From NCBI GenBank assembly GCA_902364065.1, contig CABJCJ010000019.1, positions 1 to 48,985 of the forward strand: 48,985 bases of DNA, read 5' to 3'. How positions within the stretch are numbered: the stretch's first letter is position 1; every line of letters starts with the position of its first letter. Shown piece by piece: positions 1-8,570 of this stretch. A program made the position numbers and the translations under genes. This stretch comes from Veillonellaceae bacterium SB90. GTDB taxonomy: Bacteria; Bacillota; Negativicutes; Selenomonadales; Selenomonadaceae. The notes under the pieces were generated by a model. It was not told where the DNA came from, made no database searches, and saw only the letters and a program-made list of their open reading frames with translations.

Positions 1-66
1 GATTTCCACTCACCCGGCTGCCCTTCCAGGCGCTCGTTCGTAGTGGCCGTATCTCTCAGCGACTTG
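1..66 (-). promoter_or_regulatory. Possible structured 5' leader (T-box-like), cut by window edge
   Basis: Read on the minus strand this is the start of the transcript driven by the promoter at 68-99. TGAGAGA lies within about 15 bases of the expected transcription start, and GGGTGAGTGG follows about 45 bases further on. An early GAGAGA element and a later G-rich GGTG element occur in stem I of T-box leaders. No open frame begins here. The antiterminator and the regulated gene would lie outside the window, so this is only a suggestion. Confidence 0.25.
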
Positions 67-67
67 T

Positions 68-99
68 ATTATAATACAGGATAGTGCTGCGTTTGTCAA
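68..99 (-). promoter_or_regulatory. Sigma-A type promoter reading off the left edge
   Basis: Minus-strand TTGACA (94-99) is followed after 17 bases by TATTAT (71-76). An overlapping TATAAT sits three bases further down (68-73) at 20-base spacing. The -35 is a perfect match. The transcript leaves the window, so the target is unknown. Confidence 0.7.
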
Positions 100-179
100 C
101 ACCTTTTTGTAAAAAACTCGATTCCCAGTCAACAAGTTCTCATGCGTCTTTGCGGATCGAACAGCAAGTCGGAATAAGC

Positions 180-219
180 AAAAAGCCATCAACCGGAATA
201 AAAAATCCAAGTTGATGGC
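180..219 (-). terminator. Terminator of the tRNA-Tyr/tRNA-Met transcript
   Basis: On the minus strand GCCATCAAC (211-219) pairs perfectly with GTTGATGGC (185-193) across an A/T-rich loop and is followed by five T residues. It begins 15 bases after the end of tRNA-Met. The stretch from 100 to 179 holds nothing I can support as a gene. Confidence 0.8.
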
Positions 220-233
220 TTTACGATGTCATA

Positions 234-310
234 TGGTGGCGGCACAGAGATTTGAACTCCGGACACTGCGGGTATGAACCGCATGCTCTAGCCAACTGAG
301 CTATGCCGCC
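234..310 (-). tRNA. tRNA-Met (CAU)
   Basis: The minus strand folds as a cloverleaf: acceptor GGCGGCA pairs with TGCCGCC, the D arm carries GCTC..GAGC, the T arm has TTCAAAT, and the anticodon loop is TTCATAC, giving CAU. The CCA end is encoded after discriminator A. The first base pair is G-C, so it is not a typical initiator. Elongator Met is favoured, but a CAU tRNA read as Ile after lysidine modification cannot be excluded. Confidence 0.93.
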
Positions 311-314
311 AAAA

Positions 315-400
315 TGGTGGGCAGGGATGGATTCGAACCATCGTAATCCGAAGATGACAGATTTACAGTCTGTTCCCTTTAACCACTCGGGCACCTACCC
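315..400 (-). tRNA. tRNA-Tyr (GUA)
   Basis: This is an 86-base minus-strand cloverleaf with acceptor GGGTAGG paired to CCTGCCC, anticodon loop CTGTAAA (GUA), a long variable arm as expected for tRNA-Tyr, T loop TTCGAAT and an encoded CCA end. It is four bases upstream of tRNA-Met in the same transcript. Confidence 0.95.
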
Positions 401-432
401 ATTTCTTAACAAGCGCGTTAAGAACAGTATTT

Positions 433-461
433 ATTATAGCTGTACTTCACGCACTTGTCAA
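433..461 (-). promoter_or_regulatory. Consensus promoter of the tRNA-Tyr/tRNA-Met operon
   Basis: Minus-strand TTGACA (456-461), 17-base spacer, TATAAT (433-438). Both hexamers match the sigma-A consensus exactly. The spacer ends in C directly before the -10. It lies 33 bases before tRNA-Tyr, just past the ftsZ stop codon. Confidence 0.88.
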
Positions 462-475
462 CTACTTTTTAAAAA

Positions 476-1591
476 TTATTTGCGGCGCATCCAGACAGGG
501 ATGTCAATAAAGCTGTCCGAACCGACCGTGCTGCCGACAGGTTTGTCGGCGGACTGCTGCGCAGATGGCTGCTGGTCCTGTGCTGCCTGCTGATCCTGGA
601 CACCGACTGGTTCTTCCGGGGCATCAAAGCCCGTCGCGATAACCGTGACGCGCACCGTGTCCCCCATGGAATTGTCAATGGATGCGCCCCAGATGATGTT
701 CGCCTGCGAATCCGCAGCCTTCTCGATGGCTTCAGAAGCTTCCGTGACCTCAAACATGCTGAGGTTCTCCTCTGCACCTGTGACATTGAGCAGGACACCA
801 CGGGCACCATCGATGCTCGTCTCGAGCAGCGGCGATGCGATGGCCGCCTTGGCCGCCTCGACGGCGGCATTCTCGCCTGAAGCCTCGCCAATGCCCATGA
901 GAGCAGACCCCGCATTGCTCATGATGCTCTTGACATCCGCAAAGTCGAGGTTGATGAGGCCCGGCAGGGCGATGAGATCCGAAATACCTTTGACACCCTG
1001 ACGCAGGACATCATCAGCGATGCTGAAGGCCTGCGTAATTGGCGTTTTCTTGTCAACCACCTGCATGAGACGGTCATTCGGAATCGTAATGATGGTATCG
1101 ACATGCTTCTTGAGGTTCTCGATACCGGATTCCGCATTGCGGCGGCGCTTCATGCCCTCAAAGGAAAAGGGGCGCGTCACAACGCCAACTGTCAGTGCAC
1201 CAATCTCACGGGCACATTCCGCCACGACGGGCGCTGCGCCTGTACCCGTGCCACCGCCCATGCCGGCCGTGACAAAGACCATATCGGCACCACGCAGCGT
1301 ATCGAGGATATCGTCACGGCTTTCCTCTGCCGCTTTCTGACCGATTTCCGGCTGTGCACCGGCGCCCAGTCCGCGCGTCAGTTTCTCACCGATCTGCATG
1401 CGCTTCGGTGCCAGCGACTTCAGCAATGCCTGTGCATCCGTATTGACAGCAATGAACTCCACACCCTGCAGGCCGAGATTGATCATGCGGTTTACAGCGT
1501 TGCTGCCGCCGCCGCCCACACCGATTACTTTGATTTTGGCCAGTTGATCTAACCCATTGTCATCCAATTCAAACACAGCGTTAACCCCCAT
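476..1591 (-). CDS. ftsZ: Cell division protein FtsZ
   Basis: FtsZ is the tubulin-like GTPase that polymerises at midcell into the cytokinetic ring. The sequence has the nucleotide-binding [12 protein letters not shown] near residue 24, the tubulin signature GGGTGTG near residue 112, the T7 loop NLDFADVK, a variable Q/P-rich linker, and the C-terminal peptide DIPVWMRRK that binds membrane anchors. From the ATG used here it has 371 residues. That ATG has no Shine-Dalgarno sequence. A GTG five codons in (1576) is preceded by GGGGG at 8-base spacing and gives a protein starting MFELDD, so it may be the true start. It is the last gene of the dcw cluster, and no ftsA precedes it. Confidence 0.97.
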   Translation of the reverse strand: MGVNAVFELDDNGLDQLAKIKVIGVGGGGSNAVNRMINLGLQGVEFIAVNTDAQALLKSLAPKRMQIGEKLTRGLGAGAQPEIGQKAAEESRDDILDTLRGADMVFVTAGMGGGTGTGAAPVVAECAREIGALTVGVVTRPFSFEGMKRRRNAESGIENLKKHVDTIITIPNDRLMQVVDKKTPITQAFSIADDVLRQGVKGISDLIALPGLINLDFADVKSIMSNAGSALMGIGEASGENAAVEAAKAAIASPLLETSIDGARGVLLNVTGAEENLSMFEVTEASEAIEKAADSQANIIWGASIDNSMGDTVRVTVIATGFDAPEEPVGVQDQQAAQDQQPSAQQSADKPVGSTVGSDSFIDIPVWMRRK

Positions 1592-1735
1592 CACGAAATA
1601 TCTGGTAATGCCTGCAAAACTCCTCAGGCAATCGTCCTTTTTTTGCAAAAATACTATACCTCTACCAGTTTACCATCATTTTATCCCGAATGCCATAGCG
1701 AACAACAATTTTAATTCCCTGACAAAACAAATTTT

Positions 1736-2089
1736 TTATTGCGGGGTACTATTCTTCTCTTTTTTCTTGAGGATATGACGACGCAGGACCGCCATATTCT
1801 TGAAGATCCGAAAGCCGAATGCCAGGAGCGCTACGTAATAGAGGTCGATTCCCAGGCGGTCGCCAATGTAGACCAGGAAGGCCGCCATCAGGGCATTCGT
1901 GAAGAAACCGCTGATGAACACCGCCTGATCGAATGTATCGGCCGCCACGGCGCGCAGGCCGCCAAAGACGGCATCAAGCGCAGCCAGCAGGGCCACCGAG
2001 AAAAGCTTTGCATAAGCAAAGGGAATCAGCACGGGGCAGAGATAGCCCAGAATCAGGCCTGCGAGCAAGCCCAGGATTGGCAGGATCAT
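1736..2089 (-). CDS. sbp: Small basic protein, DUF1290 family
   Basis: This 117-residue membrane protein has about three hydrophobic segments (residues 2-20, 27-47 and 60-95) and a basic tail (RRHILKKKEK). It matches the small basic protein of Firmicute division clusters, which sits between the DUF881 genes and ftsA-ftsZ. Its function is unknown; involvement in division or envelope assembly is inferred from position only. Its ATG overlaps the DUF881 stop codon (ATGA), so the two are translationally coupled. The usual next gene, ftsA, is missing and ftsZ follows directly after about 145 bases. Confidence 0.82.
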   Translation of the reverse strand: MILPILGLLAGLILGYLCPVLIPFAYAKLFSVALLAALDAVFGGLRAVAADTFDQAVFISGFFTNALMAAFLVYIGDRLGIDLYYVALLAFGFRIFKNMAVLRRHILKKKEKNSTPQ

Positions 2090-2781
2090 TTTTCTCCCTC
2101 CCTCTCAGCAGTCTCGTGTGCATAGGTGTGCTTAAAGGAACCCTTGTATGGCGGCACGTAGACCGCATCACTCGTCTCCACTTCGAGTTTGATGCCCCAT
2201 ACCTTCAGTGTTTCTGCTACGCCGCCGCGCATCTTAAGCGAATTCTCAAGCGTCCCCTTGTCACCGATGGCCCGGATCTCAAATGGCGGTGCTGAACGCA
2301 CATTGTTGACGGAGAGTGTCGGACCGGCACAGCGGATCTCAGAGGTACCGATCAGGCGCTGTCCATTGACGGATATGGCTTCTGCCCCTGCCGCCCGCAG
2401 TTCGTTGATGACGCGCAGCAGATCATCGTCATGGATGAGATACAGGTTGGGATTGTCCCCCGCCTTTGAAGCAGCCGTGCTGTCGTCAAGGCGCACGATG
2501 ACGCCTTCTCCTTCCATCGCAGTCGTGCCCGAGAGGACGCGCAGTTCTTCCTGCTGCGCATCGGCAGGATTCCCCTGCCCGGACTGCAGCCGCTGCACTT
2601 CTTCCTTGAGTGCATCCCGTTCCTTCTCAGTCGCCAGCAGGCGTTCTGAAACGTCTTCGACGCGCTGGTAGGGCACGGAAGCCTTCATATCCTGGGTCGT
2701 GCGGAACTGTACGGCCAGCATGAAGCCGAGCACCATACAGACGCAGGCGATGGACCAGCTGCCCTTGCGGATCTTGATCAT
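2086..2781 (-). CDS. DUF881 (YlxW/YlxX-like) division-cluster protein
   Basis: The 231-residue protein has one N-terminal membrane segment (about residues 9-26), a charged coiled coil (about 42-70, ending in LQSGQG), then a globular DUF881 domain with the characteristic run VNNVRSAPPFEIRAIGD and a C-terminal GGV..LKVWGI region. Members of this family sit between ftsQ/divIB and ftsZ in Firmicutes; the biochemical role is not established. The topology suggests an extracytoplasmic domain. It overlaps both neighbours by four bases, consistent with coupling to ftsQ and sbp. B. subtilis has two such genes where this cluster has one. Confidence 0.85.
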   Translation of the reverse strand: MIKIRKGSWSIACVCMVLGFMLAVQFRTTQDMKASVPYQRVEDVSERLLATEKERDALKEEVQRLQSGQGNPADAQQEELRVLSGTTAMEGEGVIVRLDDSTAASKAGDNPNLYLIHDDDLLRVINELRAAGAEAISVNGQRLIGTSEIRCAGPTLSVNNVRSAPPFEIRAIGDKGTLENSLKMRGGVAETLKVWGIKLEVETSDAVYVPPYKGSFKHTYAHETAEREGEK

Positions 2782-3551
2782 GGTTTGTCTCCTTCGTTGT
2801 CAGTATCAGCAGGCATATCCTTCATGCGGATAAAGGGGGCTTCATAACTGAAGTCAACGTACTCGATGATGTGACGGCTCGTCTTGAGATCGCTGACAAA
2901 ATCATCGGTCAGGCTGGCTTTCTCATCGAGACGGTCCAGCTGTCCCAGGCGGATTTCCACAGAACCGTTCGTATAAGCCACGACAGCATCAGGCCGCGCA
3001 ATATTGACTTCTGAGATCTGGTTCAGCGTATCCGCATTGAGATGATTGAGGAAGTACAGAACCTTCCTGACATATTCATCCGTCACATCATCCCCGATGT
3101 AGAGATTCGTGAGCTCCATACCCGTGATCAGAGGAATCGGGACATTGTGCAGATTCTTGTAGACCGACAGTACCTTGCCGTTGCGGTCGATATCGAGATA
3201 TCCGTAATCGCAGGCCATGGTTGCCACAGGCTTGCGTTCCGTCACCTCGATTTCCACGGTATCCGGCAGGCGGCGGCGTACAACAGCGGATTCCACGCGC
3301 AGATCATGCAGGAGATTCTGCGTCACGACGTCCGTCTGCAGTTGAAAAAGAGGCTCCCCTTTGTGGATGCGGCCGATGTCCGTAATCTGTTCTTCCGTCA
3401 GGTATGTATTGCCGTGGAGCTCCACATGCTTCAAGGTGAAAAGCGGCGTGTAGATGACGATTGCCATGATACCGCCGCAGACAGCCAGGAACAGAAGCCC
3501 CCTCAGAAGCCGTCTGAAGCTCCGATGTTTCTTGTGTTCTTGTTCCACCAA
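2778..3551 (-). CDS. ftsQ: Division protein FtsQ/DivIB
   Basis: FtsQ/DivIB is a bitopic divisome protein that scaffolds the septal synthases. The 257-residue sequence has a short basic cytoplasmic tail, one membrane segment (about 15-36) and a POTRA domain starting at FTLKHVELHGNTYLTEEQI, followed by the beta domain. It starts with TTG (3551), preceded by GGGGGG at 8-base spacing; GTG is the next codon. A strong terminator lies just upstream, separating it from ddl. I infer that this gene needs either readthrough or an internal promoter that I did not find. Confidence 0.9.
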   Translation of the reverse strand: MVEQEHKKHRSFRRLLRGLLFLAVCGGIMAIVIYTPLFTLKHVELHGNTYLTEEQITDIGRIHKGEPLFQLQTDVVTQNLLHDLRVESAVVRRRLPDTVEIEVTERKPVATMACDYGYLDIDRNGKVLSVYKNLHNVPIPLITGMELTNLYIGDDVTDEYVRKVLYFLNHLNADTLNQISEVNIARPDAVVAYTNGSVEIRLGQLDRLDEKASLTDDFVSDLKTSRHIIEYVDFSYEAPFIRMKDMPADTDNEGDKP

Positions 3552-3572
3552 CTTCTGTTCCCCCCTTTATCC

Positions 3573-3606
3573 AAAAAAACGCCGGACAAAGCAAAACGTC
3601 CGGCGT
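3573..3606 (-). terminator. Strong terminator between ddl and ftsQ
   Basis: On the minus strand ACGCCGGAC (3598-3606) pairs perfectly with GTCCGGCGT (3579-3587), loop GTTTTGCTTT, followed by a run of seven T residues. It lies in the 76-base gap between the ddl stop and the ftsQ start. Confidence 0.88.
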
Positions 3607-3627
3607 CCGTTGATTGCCGTCAGGCAA

Positions 3628-4566
3628 TCAGTTCTTGAACCCTGCCATTTCCAGGATGCGTTCGCAAAGCTCCGGGAACTCGATGCCCATCGCCCGGCCT
3701 GCATCGGGAACGAGGGAGAGCTCCGTCATGCCCGGTACCGAATTGACTTCGATGACGTACGGCTTTTCCTCTTCACTGAGCATCATGTCAACGCGTGCCA
3801 CGCCCTTGCAGCCGCAGGCCGTAAAGGTCTTGACAGCCAGATCCTGTATCTCCTTCGTCTTTTCCGGCGATACGCGTGCCGGAATGATGTGCGTCGAAGC
3901 GCCCTTCGTGTACTTGCTCTCGTAATCGTAACGGCCCGACGTCGTCGTGATCTCGATGATGGGGAATGCTTCTTTCTGTTCCTCATTGCCCCAGACGGCA
4001 ACCGTCAGCTCCCGGCCGCGGATGAATTCTTCGACGAGCACTTCATCGTTGTACGTGAATGCCTCCTGCAGCGCCTCCTGCAGCTTGTCCTTCGTTTCAA
4101 CGATGTAGACGCCGATGCTCGAGCCCTGCGAAGCAGCCTTGACCACGACCGGCAGAGAGAAGTCACGCTCAATCTCACCGGCGAGATCGCGCTTCATCTC
4201 ATAGCGGTGATATGTATGCGAACGCGGCGTCGAGATGCCCTCGGCCACAAAGACGCGTTTGGAAGCAGCCTTGTCCATCGTGACGGCTGCGGCGAGCACG
4301 CCCGAGCCCGTATAAGGGATGCCGAGCATATCAAGCGTTCCCTGCAGGACGCCGTCTTCGCCGAATTTGCCATGCAGTGCATTGAACACGATGGCACAGC
4401 CGCTCTTCTTGATGTCTTCAGCAAACGTCGGCGGATTGAGCTCCATGCCCTCAGCATTGTAGCCTTTGGACTGCAGGGCCTTGAGAATGGCCGTACCGGT
4501 CTGGCGGGAAATCTCTGCTTCCGTGGAAGGGCCGCCCATGACGACGACGATTTTTTTCTGATTCAT
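3628..4566 (-). CDS. ddl: D-alanine--D-alanine ligase
   Basis: Ddl joins two D-alanines with ATP to make the dipeptide that MurF adds to the peptidoglycan precursor. The 312-residue sequence is a short-form ATP-grasp ligase: the N-terminal MGGPSTEAEIS motif, VFNALHGKFGEDG, the central VVVKAASQGSSIGV ATP-binding strand, and C-terminal ARVDMML..PYVIEVNSVPGMT with the metal-binding E and N. The specificity loop SKYTKG has tyrosine, as in D-Ala-D-Ala rather than D-lactate enzymes. It follows murC by 24 bases and is the last gene before a strong terminator. Confidence 0.95.
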   Translation of the reverse strand: MNQKKIVVVMGGPSTEAEISRQTGTAILKALQSKGYNAEGMELNPPTFAEDIKKSGCAIVFNALHGKFGEDGVLQGTLDMLGIPYTGSGVLAAAVTMDKAASKRVFVAEGISTPRSHTYHRYEMKRDLAGEIERDFSLPVVVKAASQGSSIGVYIVETKDKLQEALQEAFTYNDEVLVEEFIRGRELTVAVWGNEEQKEAFPIIEITTTSGRYDYESKYTKGASTHIIPARVSPEKTKEIQDLAVKTFTACGCKGVARVDMMLSEEEKPYVIEVNSVPGMTELSLVPDAGRAMGIEFPELCERILEMAGFKN

Positions 4567-4590
4567 CTCGTATAAACTCCTTTTCGATTC

Positions 4591-5994
4591 TTATTTCTGC
4601 AGCAGTGCGACAAGTTCTTCACCCGTCTGATAGATGTTGCCGGCGCCCATGGTGATGACGAGATCGCCCGGCTGTACAAAATCCTTCAGCTGGGCCGCGA
4701 TGGCCGTGCGATCCTCGATGTAGCGGACGGACTGGCCGGACTGACGGCAGACTTCATCGACGATGGTCTTGCCGCTGATGCCCGGGATCGGCGCTTCGCC
4801 GGCCGCATAGACATCCGTCACGAAAAGTTCGTCGGCCGAAACGAACGCCTTGCCGAACTCCTCATGCAGCAGCTGCGTGCGGGAATAACGGTGCGGCTGA
4901 AAGACACAAATCAGGCGCTTCGGAGCCGTCTCTTTTGCGGCCTTGAGCGTGGCTGCGATCTCCGTCGGATGATGGGCATAATCGTCGACCACCCATACCC
5001 CGTTCACGCGGCCCTTCGTCTGGAAACGGCGCTTGGCGCCATGGAAGACAGCCAGGCCAGCCGCCATCTTCTCGAAGCTCACGCCGATGGAAAGGCCCGT
5101 GACAATGCAGGCCATGGCATCGAGGACATTGTGGCGGCCGGGGATGTTGAGATCGACATGGCCGAGCTCTTCCGCCCCATGGAAGACGTCGAAGGAAATG
5201 CCGGTACCGCTGTGCGTGATGTTCTTTGCCCGATAATCAGCCTCATGGTCGATTGCATACGAGATGTATCTGTGCTCGAGCGTCTTTGACATGCGGCGGA
5301 GGTTCTCATTGTCGAAGCAGATGACGGCATAACCGTTTTCCTTGTCGACATTCCGGATGAACTGCGTGAAGGCTTTGATGATGTTCTCCATCGTGCCGTA
5401 ATGGTCCATATGGTCATCTTCGACATTCGTGACCACTGCGATATGAGGATGGAGCTTGAGGAACGAACCGTCGCTTTCATCGGCTTCTGAAACGAGATAT
5501 TCGCTTTCACCGAGCTCTGCATTCGTGCCAAGATCCGGCACCTCGCCGCCCACGACGACCGAGGGAGAGACCCCGGCATGTGTCAGCGCGACGCCGAGCA
5601 TCGAGGTCGTCGTCGTCTTGCCGTGCGCACCGGCCACGGCAATGCCCTTGTACTCATTGACGAGTGCCGCGTTGATGTCGGAACGATGAAGCTTCGTGAT
5701 GCCGAGGTCTTTGGCTGCCAGGACCTCCGGGTTGTCAAACGGGATGGCCGTCGAGACGACGATGGCATCGGCGCCGCGCACGTTTTCCGCCTTCTGGCCG
5801 CCGAGGAAAATCTTCGCGCCCATCTCGCGCAGCTTCTCAATGATGCCCGAATCCTCGCGGTCGGAACCGGATACCTCGTAGCCAAGTTCAATCATCATCT
5901 TGGCCAGCGGGCTCATGCCTGCGCCGCCAATTCCTACGAAATGAATCTTCTTGATGCCTTTAAGCTCTTTCAGCTCTTTATGCACGCCAATCAC
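4591..5994 (-). CDS. murC: UDP-N-acetylmuramate--L-alanine ligase MurC
   Basis: MurC adds L-Ala to UDP-MurNAc, the first amino acid of the stem peptide. The 467-residue protein has the N-terminal UDP-binding fold (HFVGIGGAGMSPLA), the Mur ligase ATP loop GAHGKTTTTS, the central EADESDGSFL and HPTEIAATL stretches, and a C-terminal Mur ligase domain. The start is GTG, overlapping the murG stop as GTGA, with AAAGG six bases upstream. MurB, which makes its substrate and often lies beside murC, is not in the window. Confidence 0.96.
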   Translation of the reverse strand: MIGVHKELKELKGIKKIHFVGIGGAGMSPLAKMMIELGYEVSGSDREDSGIIEKLREMGAKIFLGGQKAENVRGADAIVVSTAIPFDNPEVLAAKDLGITKLHRSDINAALVNEYKGIAVAGAHGKTTTTSMLGVALTHAGVSPSVVVGGEVPDLGTNAELGESEYLVSEADESDGSFLKLHPHIAVVTNVEDDHMDHYGTMENIIKAFTQFIRNVDKENGYAVICFDNENLRRMSKTLEHRYISYAIDHEADYRAKNITHSGTGISFDVFHGAEELGHVDLNIPGRHNVLDAMACIVTGLSIGVSFEKMAAGLAVFHGAKRRFQTKGRVNGVWVVDDYAHHPTEIAATLKAAKETAPKRLICVFQPHRYSRTQLLHEEFGKAFVSADELFVTDVYAAGEAPIPGISGKTIVDEVCRQSGQSVRYIEDRTAIAAQLKDFVQPGDLVITMGAGNIYQTGEELVALLQK

Positions 5995-7109
5995 CTTTGT
6001 CCTTTTCTAGCTATTTCGAGTACGAGATTTGCAATGTCAGCCGCAGCCTGCGGTCTTCCCATTTTCTTGCTGGCCAGAGCCATGTCGCGGAGTTTCTGCG
6101 GCTCGCTCAAGAGTTCCGTCAGGACGGCACTGAGCGTTTCAGAAGTCAGGTCCTTGTTGAGGATCATCCTCGCAGCACCTGCTTCCTCCAGAGCCCGGGC
6201 ATTGTGCTCCTGATGATTCTCCGCTGCATACGGATAGGGAATCAGTATGGACGGAATGCCGCGGGCCGTGAGTTCCGCAAGGCCGGTGGCTCCGGCACGG
6301 AATACGGCGAGATCCGCTGCCGCCATGGCCTGCGGCATGTTGTAAAGATACGGCTTGACCAGGATGTGCGGGTATTTTGCGAGATCCACACCGGCTTTCT
6401 GCAGACGGGAACATACATCCTCGTACTCGTTCTTGCCCGTCACATGGAGGAACTGCACCTCAGGATGCGGGGCAGCGTGGGAGAGCACGCCGATCATGGC
6501 CCGGTTGATGGCGCGGGCACCGCGGCTGCCGCCCGAAACGAGCACCGTCAGCTTGGCAGGGTCCAGGCCAAAAGCAGACGCGCCCTCCTCGCGCTGAGCT
6601 GAGAGTACCTCGCTGCGGATAGGGTTGCCCGTGAAGACGACCTTTTCCTGCGGGAAATGACGCATGGCCTCTTTCGTGCCAGCCGCAATCTTCGTCACGA
6701 ATTTGGCCAGGATCTTGTTCGTGATGCCCGGCACGACATTCTGTTCCTGGATGAGCGTCGGGATGTGCATGAGGCTCGCAGCCAGCAGGATTGGCCCGCA
6801 GACGTAGCCGCCGGTACCGATGACGACATCGGGATGAAAGCGACGCACGATGCGCGCAGCCCTGGCGACACCGACCATGGCACGGCCGGCACGCAGCAGG
6901 TTTTCCGGCGTCAGATGGCGCTCAAAGCCCTGGATATCCACCGTCGTGAACGGCAGCCCTTCCTTGGGGATGATATCCGCTTCGAGGCCGCGTTTCGTGC
7001 CGACGTAAAGGAATCTGGCATCCGGCACGCGCTGCTGTATCGTGCGTATGATGGTGATGGCCGGGTAGATATGTCCGCCCGTGCCACCGCCGGAAACGAT
7101 GATGTTCAA
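5991..7109 (-). CDS. murG: UDP-GlcNAc:lipid I GlcNAc transferase MurG
   Basis: MurG transfers GlcNAc to lipid I to give lipid II at the inner face of the membrane. The 372-residue GT28 sequence has the N-terminal glycine loop SGGGTGGHIYPA, the second loop VSGGSRGARAIN, and the C-terminal donor site FRAGATGLAELTARGIPSILIPYPYAAENHQ with the family E and Q residues. The start is TTG (7109) with GGAGGGG six bases before it. murG directly follows murD here; ftsW, often found between them, is absent. Confidence 0.96.
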   Translation of the reverse strand: MNIIVSGGGTGGHIYPAITIIRTIQQRVPDARFLYVGTKRGLEADIIPKEGLPFTTVDIQGFERHLTPENLLRAGRAMVGVARAARIVRRFHPDVVIGTGGYVCGPILLAASLMHIPTLIQEQNVVPGITNKILAKFVTKIAAGTKEAMRHFPQEKVVFTGNPIRSEVLSAQREEGASAFGLDPAKLTVLVSGGSRGARAINRAMIGVLSHAAPHPEVQFLHVTGKNEYEDVCSRLQKAGVDLAKYPHILVKPYLYNMPQAMAAADLAVFRAGATGLAELTARGIPSILIPYPYAAENHQEHNARALEEAGAARMILNKDLTSETLSAVLTELLSEPQKLRDMALASKKMGRPQAAADIANLVLEIARKGQR

Positions 7110-7124
7110 GATGATCCCCTCCGG

Positions 7125-8522
7125 TCAATTCTGTTCGTAAAGATGAACGAGGCGTTTGAAATCGCGGCCGCGTTCCGCCATGCCATGGTACATGTCGAAG
7201 CTTGCACAGGCCGGGGAAAGCAGCACGACATCCGGCTCCTTCGCCAGTGCATGTGCGAGCTCCACGGCCTTTTCCATCGAATAACCCGCCGCATAGATGT
7301 GGGCCTCCGGAAAACCGTTTGCAACGGCCGCATCATAGAACCTTGCTGCGGCCCTGCCAATGAGAATGAGCTCATCGACGCGCTCGCAGACGAGCTTCAT
7401 GAAATCCGTGAGGTCCGTCATCTTGTCGTCGCCGCCTGCGAGCAGGATGATGTGACCATCAAATGTCTCGAGCGCCTTGATGGCAGAGTCCGTATTCGTC
7501 GCCTTTGAATCATTGTAATACGGTACGCCGTCGATCGTCGTCACATACTCGATGCGATGCTCGACGCCCCTGAACGACTTGAGCACCGGCACCATCGCCG
7601 CAGGCTCACAGCCGGCAAAGAACGCCGAAGCGACGGCTGCCAGGGCATTCTCGACATTATGCGCGCCCTTGATGCCGAGCTCATTCGTATGGCAGAGCTC
7701 GTATTCCCCGTCATTCCAGCGGATGACGATCAGGCCGTCACGCACATCACCGCGTACAAAGACGCCTTCCGGCAGCTCCTGATGGCGGCTGAAATAGCAG
7801 ACCCGGCCCTTTGCGCGGTCCTTCATGCCGCAAGTGCGTTCATCGTCGTAATTGAGCACAAGGTAATCTTCCGGTGTCTGCTCCGCAAACATGCGCTCCT
7901 TCATAGCCTGATAGACTTCCATGGAACCATGACGCACGATATGATCCGGCGTCACATTGAGAACAGCCGCGACATGCGGGTGAAAATGCTCCGTGGCTTC
8001 CATCTGGTAGCTGGAGATCTCAGCAGCCAGGCAGCCGCCCCTGCCCGTCTCAAGCGCCACCTCAGAAAGCGGTACGCCGATATTGCCGCCGACGCCGACC
8101 TTCTCATAATGCGTCTTGAGCAGCAGGCCGAGAAGCGTTGTCGTCGTCGTCTTGCCGTTCGTGCCCGTTACGGCACAAATCGGCGACTCCGCGATATCAT
8201 AAGCGAGCTCAACTTCGCTCATGACCTTGATGTGCCGTGCATAGGCGGCCTGAAGCAGCGGAATGCGGACGGGTACGGCAGGCGAAACAATGACGAGATC
8301 AACGCCTTCCAGCATCGATTCCTGCTGTGGCCCGAAAACAAGCGTTACGCCAAGTTCACGAAGCTTGGAAAAATCATCTCCGAGTTTCTCGAGCTCCGCT
8401 TCTGATTTCGCATCGCTCAGCGTGACCTCTGCACCAAAGCGGCGCGCGAGGCGGGCAGCGGCAAACCCGCTGATGCCCGCACCAATGACCAATACATGCT
8501 TCTGCTTCCAATCCAATTCCAT
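7125..8522 (-). CDS. murD: UDP-MurNAc-L-Ala--D-glutamate ligase MurD
   Basis: MurD adds D-Glu to UDP-MurNAc-L-Ala. The 465-residue protein has an N-terminal Rossmann-like fold (VLVIGAGISGFAAARLARRFG), ATP loop GTNGKTTTTTLLG, the central AEISSYQME and LNVTPDHIVRHGS motifs typical of MurD, and a C-terminal domain with GVEHRIEYV and ND-SKATN. The ATG start is clear. It sits between mraY and murG in the dcw transcript. Confidence 0.96.
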   Translation of the reverse strand: MELDWKQKHVLVIGAGISGFAAARLARRFGAEVTLSDAKSEAELEKLGDDFSKLRELGVTLVFGPQQESMLEGVDLVIVSPAVPVRIPLLQAAYARHIKVMSEVELAYDIAESPICAVTGTNGKTTTTTLLGLLLKTHYEKVGVGGNIGVPLSEVALETGRGGCLAAEISSYQMEATEHFHPHVAAVLNVTPDHIVRHGSMEVYQAMKERMFAEQTPEDYLVLNYDDERTCGMKDRAKGRVCYFSRHQELPEGVFVRGDVRDGLIVIRWNDGEYELCHTNELGIKGAHNVENALAAVASAFFAGCEPAAMVPVLKSFRGVEHRIEYVTTIDGVPYYNDSKATNTDSAIKALETFDGHIILLAGGDDKMTDLTDFMKLVCERVDELILIGRAAARFYDAAVANGFPEAHIYAAGYSMEKAVELAHALAKEPDVVLLSPACASFDMYHGMAERGRDFKRLVHLYEQN

Positions 8523-8570
8523 GACGAATCCCCCCGGATATTACAAGATGCGATTTGACTGCCGGACTGC

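Noticed and set aside
68..99. rRNA operon promoter
   Set aside because: The promoter is strong enough, but nothing following it in the window resembles an rRNA leader or rRNA; the target is unknown.
10..210. A 66-codon minus-strand frame at the left edge
   Set aside because: It spans the tRNA terminator and a promoter, has no ribosome binding site and looks non-coding.
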